A stretch of 64,000 nucleotides of DNA from Dyadobacter beijingensis DSM 21582 (GTDB lineage: Bacteria > Bacteroidota > Bacteroidia > Cytophagales > Spirosomataceae), in NCBI RefSeq assembly GCF_000382205.1, contig NZ_KB907787.1, positions 124,001 through 188,000 on the forward strand. The letters run 5' to 3'. Positions 44,444 to 52,069 of the stretch are shown piece by piece. Position 1 is the first letter of the stretch. The number at the start of each line of letters is the position of its first letter. Under the pieces are notes generated by a model, which saw nothing but the letters and a program-made list of their open reading frames with translations, was not told where the DNA came from and searched no databases. The translations under genes were made by a program, and so were the position numbers.

Positions 44444-45055
44444 ATGGAGACAAACTCACTTACCAGTGCATTACCATCGGCCTGTTCCCAGAAAAGCATT
44501 CTGGAAGCCCTGTTTGGCAGAGTGGTGACTAACGGTGATTATAATGCCTTCCGCGAGTTGTTCACACGTCATTACCGGTCGCTTTGCAATTATGCGATGC
44601 GCGTGGTGGTAACGCGGGAGATCGCGGAGGAAGTGGTATCCGATGTATTTGTGAAACTTTGGAAAAATCGTGAGCAGATTGAAGTGCATACTTCCTTTCA
44701 GGCTTACATTTACAGGGCTGTGCGCAACCAGGCGCTCGACTACCTGAAATTGCGCATCCATCGTCAGAATGAGCGCGATTCGCTGGAATCGGTGCAGTGG
44801 AACATGAGCCACGCCGACCACTTTTCACCGGCGGAGGAGTTGTCGTACAACGAATTTTATTCGCATATAGAAGATTGCATCCAGGCATTGCCGCGCCAGT
44901 GCCAGCTCATTTTCCGTCTCAGCCGCGAGGAGGGCCTGCGTTACCGTGACATTGCGGAACGCCTCGAAATCTCGGTTAAAACGGTGGAAACCCAAATGAG
45001 CCGGGCATTAAAAGTCCTGCGCGAGCGCGTGCCGGAGCATCGGCTGGTAGCTTAG
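44444..45055 (+). CDS. ECF RNA polymerase sigma factor
   Basis: 203 residues. Region 2 (YNAFRELFTRHYRSLCNYAMRV, then EEVVSDVFVKLWKNRE and FQAYIYRAVRNQALDYLK) and region 4 (CIQALPRQCQLIFRLSREEGL, then RDIAERLEISVKTVETQMSRAL) are complete, as in Bacteroidota ECF factors usually paired with a FecR anti-sigma. No FecR gene adjoins it; a hexuronate gene follows. It may transcribe the following catabolic genes or distant targets. Start is the ATG at 44444. Confidence 0.92.
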   Translation: METNSLTSALPSACSQKSILEALFGRVVTNGDYNAFRELFTRHYRSLCNYAMRVVVTREIAEEVVSDVFVKLWKNREQIEVHTSFQAYIYRAVRNQALDYLKLRIHRQNERDSLESVQWNMSHADHFSPAEELSYNEFYSHIEDCIQALPRQCQLIFRLSREEGLRYRDIAERLEISVKTVETQMSRALKVLRERVPEHRLVA

Positions 45056-45057
45056 GG

Positions 45058-45169
45058 GCTGTAAGCTATAAGCATTAGGCTGTAAGCTGTATGCTTTAAG
45101 TTTGCGACAAACCATAACTGAACTAATTATAAAAATAATAACCGGCGCCTAATGCTTACAGCTTACAGC
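45058..45169. repeat. Long inverted repeat of GCTGTAAGC-type sequence between sigma factor and uxuA
   Basis: GCTGTAAGCTATAAGC begins a 23-base arm (45058-45080) whose reverse complement lies at 45147-45169 with one mismatch. The left arm is followed by a second, diverged tandem copy (45079-45099). The loop is 66 bases and AT-rich in its centre. It could form a long stem in the RNA after the sigma factor stop, or be a short palindromic mobile or REP-like element. Confidence 0.7.
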
Positions 45170-45194
45170 TTATCGCGCCGCAAGGCATTATCAA

Positions 45195-46382
45195 ATGGCA
45201 TTAGAACAAACCTGGCGTTGGTTCGGACCTAACGATCCTGTTTCGTTGCAGGATATCCGGCAGGCCGGGGCAACCGGAATCGTCACCGCATTACATCACA
45301 TTCCCAATGGGCAAGTTTGGGAAGTATCAGAAATTCAGGCGCGTAAACAGTTGATCGAAGACGCAGGCCTTACATGGTCGGTCGTGGAAAGCGTACCCGT
45401 GCACGAGTCGATTAAAACGCGGACCGGCGATTTTGAAAGCCATATACGCAATTATCAGCAGTCGCTCCGAAACCTGGGGCAATGCGGTATCGATACCGTT
45501 TGCTACAATTTCATGCCCATTCTCGACTGGACGCGCACCGATCTGGACGCGCCGATGAAGGATGGTTCCACCGGGCTGCGGTTCGACGCGACGCAGTTCG
45601 CGGCATTCGATCTTTATCTTTTAGAAAGGCCGGAGGCTGGCGAGCTGTATACCGACGAACAAAAACGCGCTGCCAAAATCTGGCTCGAAATGGCGTCGGA
45701 GCAAGAGAAGGAAAAACTCGTCCGCAATATCATCGCAGGTCTGCCGGGTTCCGAGGAAAGCTTTACCGTGGAAGAATTCAGGAAGGTTTTAAAGACCTAC
45801 GAGCATATCGGCGACCTTGAACTGCGTACGCATTTGTACCAGTTTATCCAGGCCATCGGGCCGGTGGCCGAAGAAGTGGGTATCAGGCTGGCGATCCACC
45901 CGGACGATCCTCCGTATCCGATCCTGGGCCTGCCGCGTGTGGTGAGCACGGAAAACGATGCGGAAATGCTTTTGAAAGCCTACGATAACCAGGCCAACGG
46001 CATCTGTTTTTGCACAGGATCCTACGGCGTAAGGCCGGATAACGATCTCGCCGGAATGGCAGAGAGGCTAGGAACCCGCATCCATTTCATCCACCTGCGC
46101 GCCACCAAGCGCGAGCACGACGGCAGCTTTTTCGAGGCCGATCACCTGGATGGGGACGTGGATATGTACGGCGTCATGAAAGCTTTGATAACCGAGCAGA
46201 AAAGGCGGGAAAATGAAGGTAGAACCGATTTGAGAATGCCTTTCCGTCCTGATCATGGCCACCGTATGCTCGACGACCTGTCGGCCACGAAGCGGACCAA
46301 CCCCGGTTATACGGCTATTGGCCGCCTGCGCGGGCTCGCGGAATTGCGTGGGCTCGAATACGGGATAGAAAGAAGTTTGTGA
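45195..46382 (+). CDS. uxuA: Mannonate dehydratase
   Basis: 395 residues, as usual. The UxuA start [32 protein letters not shown] and the metal-binding segments [30 protein letters not shown] and the terminal [14 protein letters not shown] are all present. It dehydrates D-mannonate to 2-keto-3-deoxygluconate. uxaC starts 17 bases after its stop and kdgK and kdgA follow, so it heads a hexuronate catabolic run. Confidence 0.97.
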   Translation: MALEQTWRWFGPNDPVSLQDIRQAGATGIVTALHHIPNGQVWEVSEIQARKQLIEDAGLTWSVVESVPVHESIKTRTGDFESHIRNYQQSLRNLGQCGIDTVCYNFMPILDWTRTDLDAPMKDGSTGLRFDATQFAAFDLYLLERPEAGELYTDEQKRAAKIWLEMASEQEKEKLVRNIIAGLPGSEESFTVEEFRKVLKTYEHIGDLELRTHLYQFIQAIGPVAEEVGIRLAIHPDDPPYPILGLPRVVSTENDAEMLLKAYDNQANGICFCTGSYGVRPDNDLAGMAERLGTRIHFIHLRATKREHDGSFFEADHLDGDVDMYGVMKALITEQKRRENEGRTDLRMPFRPDHGHRMLDDLSATKRTNPGYTAIGRLRGLAELRGLEYGIERSL

Positions 46383-46399
46383 TTGTAAGACAAGAAAGA

Positions 46400-47827
46400 A
46401 TGGAAACGATTAGCACAGCCGTACAAAAAACCTTCATTTCCGAAGACTTCCTCCTCCGTTCGGAAACTGCGCGCATCCTTTATCATGATTATGCGAAGGA
46501 AATGCCGATCATCGATTACCACTGCCACCTGCCGCCCGATCAGATCGCGGAGGACAGGCAGTTTGAGAACCTGACGCAGATATGGCTGTATGGCGACCAC
46601 TACAAATGGCGCGCCATGCGCTCGAACGGTATCCATGAAAGATACTGTACCGGCGACGCGAGCGACTGGGAGAAATTTGAGCAATGGGCCGCAACCGTAC
46701 CATACACGATGCGTAACCCGCTCTACCACTGGACGCACCTGGAACTGTTGCGCTATTTCGATATTGACATTCTCTTAAATAAAGATACGGCAAGGGAAAT
46801 TTACGACGAATGCTCGGCTAAGCTGCGCCAACCCGATTACTCGGTGAAAAGCCTGCTGAACCGGATGAATGTAAAGGTAATTTGCACTACCGATGATCCA
46901 ACGGACGCGCTGAATTACCATAGCGAGATCAGTGACAGCGGTTTCAATATCCGCGTGCTGCCGACATTCAGGCCCGATAAAGCCATGCTGCTGATCGATT
47001 CGCCGGAAGATTTTAAGCAATATTTGTCTAAACTGGCGAAGGCGGCGGGTATCGGCGAGATTACGAGCTATGAAGCATTGCTGGCTGCCATGCAGAACCG
47101 CCACGACTTTTTCGCGTCGATGGGCGGGCGATTGTCTGATCATGGTTTGGAGCATATTTATTCGGAATTTGACGAAGCGGCGGCGCGCGAGGCATTTGCG
47201 GCGGCATTGAGAGGCGAAAAACCTTCGGCCGGGCAGGCATTGGCGTTCAAATCGGTGCTGCTGTATGATCTGGCGAAACTGGACCACGCAAAGGGCTGGA
47301 CGCAGCAGTTCCACCTCGGTGCGCTGCGTAACAACAATGCGCGGATGCTCCGCGAGCTGGGCCCCGATACCGGCTGGGATTCCATCGGCGATTACAGCCA
47401 GGCGCAGGCGCTCTCGAAATTCCTGAACAAACTGGATTCGACGGACCAGCTGGCGAAAACGATTTTGTATAACCTCAACCCGTCGGACAACGAGGTGATC
47501 GCGACGATGATCGGTAATTATAACGACGGCAGCGTGGCCGGTAAAATGCAGTTCGGCTCGGGCTGGTGGTTCCTCGACCAGAAGGATGGGATGGAGCGGC
47601 AGATGAATGCGCTATCGAATATGGGCCTGTTGAGCCGTTTCGTAGGAATGCTCACCGATTCGCGCAGCTTCCTTTCGTACCCGCGCCACGAATATTTCCG
47701 CCGAATTCTCTGCAACCTTATCGGCCAGGACGTAGAAAACGGCGAGCTGCCGAACGATATTCCGTGGCTGGGAAAAATGGTGGAGGATATTTCTTACCAT
47801 AATGCCAACAAATATTTTGGCTTTTGA
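46400..47827 (+). CDS. uxaC: Glucuronate/galacturonate isomerase
   Basis: The ATG at 46400 (METISTAVQKTFI) gives 475 residues. The amidohydrolase-like zinc site IIDYHCHLPPDQIAEDR, the LNRMNVKVICTTDDPTD segment and the C-terminal SYPRHEYFRRILCNLIG match UxaC. It converts D-glucuronate to D-fructuronate and D-galacturonate to D-tagaturonate. It lies 17 bases after uxuA in the same direction and is followed by a terminator-like hairpin. Confidence 0.97.
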   Translation: METISTAVQKTFISEDFLLRSETARILYHDYAKEMPIIDYHCHLPPDQIAEDRQFENLTQIWLYGDHYKWRAMRSNGIHERYCTGDASDWEKFEQWAATVPYTMRNPLYHWTHLELLRYFDIDILLNKDTAREIYDECSAKLRQPDYSVKSLLNRMNVKVICTTDDPTDALNYHSEISDSGFNIRVLPTFRPDKAMLLIDSPEDFKQYLSKLAKAAGIGEITSYEALLAAMQNRHDFFASMGGRLSDHGLEHIYSEFDEAAAREAFAAALRGEKPSAGQALAFKSVLLYDLAKLDHAKGWTQQFHLGALRNNNARMLRELGPDTGWDSIGDYSQAQALSKFLNKLDSTDQLAKTILYNLNPSDNEVIATMIGNYNDGSVAGKMQFGSGWWFLDQKDGMERQMNALSNMGLLSRFVGMLTDSRSFLSYPRHEYFRRILCNLIGQDVENGELPNDIPWLGKMVEDISYHNANKYFGF

Positions 47828-47860
47828 CGAAAATTCGAATTTAAATACACTCATAAAAAG

Positions 47861-47889
47861 AATAGCCCAGACATTTGTTGTGGGCTATT
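47861..47889 (+). terminator. Terminator-like hairpin after uxaC
   Basis: AATAGCCCA and TGGGCTATT form a nine-base stem with an 11-base loop, followed by TTAA. It separates uxuA-uxaC from kdgK-kdgA, so the latter pair may be transcribed partly from its own promoter. Confidence 0.72.
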
Positions 47890-47980
47890 TTAATGTTAAT
47901 ACGTAATTTTAGCCCGTAATCATTTTTCCAATGGCCCGTCAGGAAGCTCATTTTTTGGCAAACGGGCAATAGCTTAAAAT

Positions 47981-48976
47981 ATGGCTCAGATTGTTTCCTT
48001 CGGAGAAGTCCTTATGCGGCTTTCCACCCCTGGTTTTTCCCGTTTTGAACAAGCCCGTCAAATGAATGTTACGTATGCCGGAGGCGAAGCGAATGTTTCG
48101 ACCGCCCTGGCATATTGGGGGCACAGCACGGCGCACGTTACCCGTTTCCCTGACTCGCCCATCGGACGCGCAGCGGCTCAGTACCTGCATTTTCATGGTG
48201 TAGACACGTCGCACATCATTTACGGCGGTCCGCGGATGGCCGTTTATTTTCTCGAAACCGGCGCGGCGATGCGCGGCAGCCAGATCGTCTACGACCGGGC
48301 CAATTCATCCCTCGCGACGATCGATCCAAAGGAACTGGATTGGGATAATATCCTGAAAGACGCGAAATGGTTTCACTGGGCGGGTATCACGCCGGCCCTG
48401 TCGCAGGAAGCCGCCGACGCATTGCTCGACGGCATTAAAGCGGCCCGCAGACGCAACATTACCGTTTCCGGGGACATTTTCTACCGCGCCAATTTGTGGA
48501 AATATGGTAAAAAGCCATCCGACATTCTGCCTGAACTCACGGCCGGAACGGACATCGTGATCGCCAACAGCATCAATATCAAGGAGATTTTCGGCATTGA
48601 CGGAAACGATTTTGTCGAATCCTGCGTCAATTTACAGAAGGCTTTCCCGCAGGTGAAAACGGTGGTGGATACGAAAAGAACGTCGATCAGCGCTTCGCAC
48701 AACCTGCTCCGGGCATTTTTGTGGAACGGCAGCGAGGTGCTGGAAACGGAAGACATAGAAATCAATCCGATCATCGACCGCGTAGGTGGCGGCGACGCAT
48801 TCATCGCCGGCCTGATCCACGGGCTTATCAGCTTCGACGATCAGCAGAAGGCGCTCGAATTCGGCGTGGCGGCATCCGCATTGAAACATACCATCGAAGG
48901 CGACGCATTGATTTCGACGGTGGAAGAAGTGGAAGCCATTCGTCAGGGAGAGACCTCAGGAAGAATCAAACGCTAA
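47981..48976 (+). CDS. kdgK: 2-dehydro-3-deoxygluconokinase (PfkB family)
   Basis: 331 residues with the PfkB fold: N-terminal FGEVLMRLSTPGFSRFEQARQMNVTYAGGEANVSTALAYWG, a substrate-binding GGPRMAVYFLETGAAMR segment and the anion-hole/base motif VGGGDAFIAGLIHGL near residue 272. It phosphorylates KDG to KDPG. kdgA starts 20 bases after its stop; the pair supplies the lower hexuronate pathway. Confidence 0.95.
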   Translation: MAQIVSFGEVLMRLSTPGFSRFEQARQMNVTYAGGEANVSTALAYWGHSTAHVTRFPDSPIGRAAAQYLHFHGVDTSHIIYGGPRMAVYFLETGAAMRGSQIVYDRANSSLATIDPKELDWDNILKDAKWFHWAGITPALSQEAADALLDGIKAARRRNITVSGDIFYRANLWKYGKKPSDILPELTAGTDIVIANSINIKEIFGIDGNDFVESCVNLQKAFPQVKTVVDTKRTSISASHNLLRAFLWNGSEVLETEDIEINPIIDRVGGGDAFIAGLIHGLISFDDQQKALEFGVAASALKHTIEGDALISTVEEVEAIRQGETSGRIKR

Positions 48977-48996
48977 GCAGTCATCTGCCAACAATC

Positions 48997-49662
48997 ATGG
49001 ATAAAGAAACAACACTGATACTTTTGAACGAAGTGGGCGTATTGCCCCTGTTCTATCATGCCGATATTGAAATAGCCAAAGAGGTGATCAATGCCGCTTA
49101 CCGCGGAGGTGCACGCGCATTCGAGTTTACCAACCGCGGCGATAACGCTTTTAATGTATTTACGGAGCTGCTGGCTTATACAAAGGAAAGTCTGCCTGGC
49201 CTCTCGCTCGGTATCGGCACCATTTACGATGCAGAAACGGCTCAGAAGTTCATTGATGCAGGCACGGATTTCATCGTGACGCCCTGTCTGAATCCGGCCG
49301 TAGGCGCGGCTTGCGTAAAAGCAGGCATCCCGTGGATTCCCGGCGTTTCCACGTTGACCGAAATTTACAATGCACAGCAAGCTGGCGCGGAAGTGGTGAA
49401 ACTCTTCCCGGGCGAAGTGGTAGGCTCCGCATTCGTGCGCGCCATCCGCGGGCCTATGCCAAAGGTAAAAATCATGGTAACAGGCGGTGTGCAGCCCACC
49501 AAAGAGAGCATTAACGAATGGTTCGGTGCCGGTGCTTACGCCGTAGGATTGGGTTCCAACCTCTTCCCGAAAGACGTCGTTGCAGAAGGTAACTACCCCT
49601 GGATCGAGCAAAAAGTAGCCGAAAGCATCGCGCTCGTGAAAGAGTTCCGCGCGAACAGCTGA
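48997..49662 (+). CDS. kdgA: KDPG / 4-hydroxy-2-oxoglutarate aldolase
   Basis: The ATG at 48997 (MDKETTLILLNEVG) gives 221 residues; a longer frame begins inside kdgK and is rejected. Class I aldolase features are present: a Glu in AFEFTNRGDNA, VTPCLNPAVGAACVKAGIPWIPG, and the Schiff-base lysine in AEVVKLFPGEVVG. It cleaves KDPG to pyruvate and glyceraldehyde 3-phosphate, completing uronate breakdown. Followed by a stem-loop at 49671-49701. Confidence 0.96.
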   Translation: MDKETTLILLNEVGVLPLFYHADIEIAKEVINAAYRGGARAFEFTNRGDNAFNVFTELLAYTKESLPGLSLGIGTIYDAETAQKFIDAGTDFIVTPCLNPAVGAACVKAGIPWIPGVSTLTEIYNAQQAGAEVVKLFPGEVVGSAFVRAIRGPMPKVKIMVTGGVQPTKESINEWFGAGAYAVGLGSNLFPKDVVAEGNYPWIEQKVAESIALVKEFRANS

Positions 49663-49670
49663 CATATTGC

Positions 49671-49701
49671 CAGGCGGATGGACTTGATCACCATCCGCCT
49701 G
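49671..49701 (+). terminator. Stem-loop after kdgA
   Basis: CAGGCGGATGG and CCATCCGCCTG form a perfect 11-base stem with a nine-base loop nine bases past the kdgA stop. No strong T-run follows, so it may terminate weakly or protect the transcript end. Confidence 0.65.
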
Positions 49702-49761
49702 ACCCATTGACTTTCTCCCGCATAATTTTGTAACTTATAAGGCATTTAGCCGTGACAAATT

Positions 49762-50481
49762 ATGCTTATCGCCGCATTATTGCTTTCGTTGATCACTTTG
49801 ACATTGGGTTTTATCGTAACACCCAACAACGCCCGGTACCTGCTTTCGGGGTACAATATGATGTCCGAGGCCGACCGTGCCAAGTTCGATATTGGGGCGT
49901 ATTTGAAGTTTTTCAACCGTTTTCACATCTTTTTGGGCATTAGCCTGCTGGTAGGTGTGCTGATACTAAACTTGTTCAGCGCCAACTGGGCGACGATCTT
50001 TCTCGTCATGTACCCGCTGCTCGGGTATGTGTATATGCTCGCGATCGGCAACCGGTTTTACACCGGAACCAGCGGACAGCGCGTCGGGACGTACGTAGCG
50101 ATGGCAATACTGCTCGTGGTGACGCTCGGAGTAGGGTTCATGCTCTTCTCGGGAATGCGCAGCAGCGAGGTTTTTTTGACTGATAATGCATTGGAAATCA
50201 AAGGAATGGATGGCATTAAGATCGGCAAAAAAGAGCTGACGAATTTCACCATCGTCGATACGATTCCCGACATTGCCAGCCGGGCCAACGGCTTTTCGGC
50301 CGGGGAATATTCGAAAGGATTGTTCCGGACAAATGACGGCCGGTACGTCAGATTGTATATCAATAAAAAAACTCATCCCTACCTTTTAATAAATGCTGGC
50401 GGGGATGAGATCTATTTTAGTTCCGACAAAATATCGGCTTTGGAACTTTACAATCAGCTCAAAGTGTGGAAGTCCCGGTAG
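49762..50481 (+). CDS. DUF3784-like membrane protein with C-terminal PH-like domain
   Basis: 239 residues with four hydrophobic helices: AALLLSLITLTLGFIV, FHIFLGISLLVGVLILNLF, WATIFLVMYPLLGYVYML and TYVAMAILLVVTLGVGFML. The PNNARYLLSGYNMMSEADRAKFD segment is typical of DUF3784. The last ~85 residues (NALEIKGMDGIKIGKKELTNF to LELYNQLKVWKSR) look like a bacterial PH domain facing the cytoplasm. Function unknown. Its last 23 bases overlap the convergent uxaB gene. Confidence 0.8.
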   Translation: MLIAALLLSLITLTLGFIVTPNNARYLLSGYNMMSEADRAKFDIGAYLKFFNRFHIFLGISLLVGVLILNLFSANWATIFLVMYPLLGYVYMLAIGNRFYTGTSGQRVGTYVAMAILLVVTLGVGFMLFSGMRSSEVFLTDNALEIKGMDGIKIGKKELTNFTIVDTIPDIASRANGFSAGEYSKGLFRTNDGRYVRLYINKKTHPYLLINAGGDEIYFSSDKISALELYNQLKVWKSR

Positions 50482-51949
50482 CGACCGGCTCGGCCATGTA
50501 GCCTTTCACGGCATCCGCAAAACCCGGTAGCAATGTAAGGTCCGTGTCCCAAAGCGACACATCGCTCAGCACCTGCTGTGCCAGATCGACCGGCGATGCC
50601 GCATTCTGCCATTTCTCATCGAAATAAGCCGCCGAATCGCAGCGGATGGAGTACGGCTGGCCGTCGCGCTCGCCATAGTAAGCGCCGTCTTTGTGCACGA
50701 CCGGCTTCATGAATTTCAGGAATGCAGCAAATCCTTTGGCAAACAGCGCGGGTACTTCTTCCGATTGCTCGTAATGCCTCAAAAGCGTGGGAATGTTGCG
50801 CATTTTCATCTTCGCCGTGTATTGCACCGTAATGTCGATCAACTGGTGGCGGATAAACGGGTTCCGGAAGCGATCGAGCACCTGGCGACCGAATTCCCGG
50901 GCCTGCGCGGGGTCGACATCGTACGGTATGGCGGGCGCCAGCTCATTGAGCATTAGCCGTTCGATAAATTGTGCCGTATCCGCGTTTTCCATCGCCTCGC
51001 GCACGGTATCCAGGCCATGCAGGAATGCAAGCCCTGAAGACAGCGTATGGGTGCCATTCAGCAAGCGCAGTTTCAATTCCCGGAAAAGGTCAATGTTCGG
51101 TTCGATGACCACCCCCTTGTCGGCCTGAGCGAAGCTCAGCACATCGCGCACATGCTGTCCGCCTTCGATGGCCCAGAGACGGTACACTTCTGAAACGATC
51201 AGCAGATCGTCGCGGAAACCTTGTTTTTGAGACAATGCTTCGATCGTCTCCGCGTCCGGCTTGCCCGGTACAATGCGGTCCACGAGCGAGCTGCAAAAAT
51301 GGTTATGCTTTTCGATCCATTCGATGAAGCTGTCGCCCAGGTCGTGCCGGCGTGCCTGTTCGAGCACGATGGCTTTCAGTTTCGGGCCGTTGCCCACGAT
51401 CAGTTCAGTCGGCACGATCACCATGCCCGATTCTGGCGTGCCGTTGTAAGCCTTGTAGCGTTCCAGCAGGTAGGCGGTCAGTTTGCCGGGAAAAGAGGCC
51501 GGCGGATTGGCGAAAATATCGTCGTCGGTAAGCTGTATACCTACCTCCGTCGTGTTGGAAATAACAATATTGAGTGCCGAATTATGGGCGCATTCGAGCA
51601 CGTCGGCCCATTCGGTAGCGGCAGCCAATGTGCGGCTGATGCTCGTGTTGATGACCGACTCGTCGATCTGGTTGCCATTTTCGATCCCGCGGATGCTGTG
51701 GGAAAATACATTCTGCTGCTCCGAAAATGCGTCGGTCCCGCCGGTGCTGGTAGATTTCACCACCACGATCCGTCCGTTGAAAACACCCTGTGCATTGGCC
51801 TTGTTGACGAAATAATCGGGCAGGCCGCGCAGGAGCACGCCGGTGCCGAACTGGATGATTTTTTCAGGCAATGCAAGAAGTTTCCGGTGATCGTGGAGAA
51901 GTTCGGGCTGCTGGTCGAGCAGTTGAGGGGAAAGCTGCGGTAACGACAT
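50459..51949 (-). CDS. uxaB: Tagaturonate reductase (altronate oxidoreductase)
   Basis: The ATG at 51949 (MSLPQLSPQLL) gives 496 residues; an in-frame TTG four codons upstream is less likely. The mannitol-dehydrogenase fold is evident: IIQFGTGVLLRGLPDYFV with the cofactor-binding glycine, NIVISNTTEVGI, VPTELIVGNG, CSSLVDRIVPGKP, and LNGTHTLSSGLAFLHGLDTV with the catalytic-region K/N-G-x-H pattern altered to LNGTHT. The pattern ...RFRNPFIRHQL... matches UxaB more than UxuB. It reduces D-tagaturonate to D-altronate in galacturonate breakdown. It is on the opposite strand to the other hexuronate genes. Confidence 0.9.
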   Translation of the reverse strand: MSLPQLSPQLLDQQPELLHDHRKLLALPEKIIQFGTGVLLRGLPDYFVNKANAQGVFNGRIVVVKSTSTGGTDAFSEQQNVFSHSIRGIENGNQIDESVINTSISRTLAAATEWADVLECAHNSALNIVISNTTEVGIQLTDDDIFANPPASFPGKLTAYLLERYKAYNGTPESGMVIVPTELIVGNGPKLKAIVLEQARRHDLGDSFIEWIEKHNHFCSSLVDRIVPGKPDAETIEALSQKQGFRDDLLIVSEVYRLWAIEGGQHVRDVLSFAQADKGVVIEPNIDLFRELKLRLLNGTHTLSSGLAFLHGLDTVREAMENADTAQFIERLMLNELAPAIPYDVDPAQAREFGRQVLDRFRNPFIRHQLIDITVQYTAKMKMRNIPTLLRHYEQSEEVPALFAKGFAAFLKFMKPVVHKDGAYYGERDGQPYSIRCDSAAYFDEKWQNAASPVDLAQQVLSDVSLWDTDLTLLPGFADAVKGYMAEPVATGTSTL

Positions 51950-52013
51950 TTTCTGGTACAATAAATGGTTCGACTGTATGACGCCGTTTGGAAAGCGTAA
52001 CCCCTAAACAAAA

Positions 52014-52036
52014 AGAGGCACCTTTCGGATGCCTCT
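52014..52036 (-). terminator. Terminator of lon
   Basis: GAGGCA(CC) and TGCCTC pair across a short loop; on the minus strand the stem is followed by TTTTTG, 34 bases beyond the lon stop and before uxaB. Confidence 0.82.
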
Positions 52037-52069
52037 CATGCATATTTTTTTCAAAGTAATTTCCTGAAA

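Noticed and set aside
43143..52069. The hexuronate region as a recently acquired island
   Set aside because: Codon use and base composition look like the flanking genes and no mobile gene or attachment repeat is seen at its edges.
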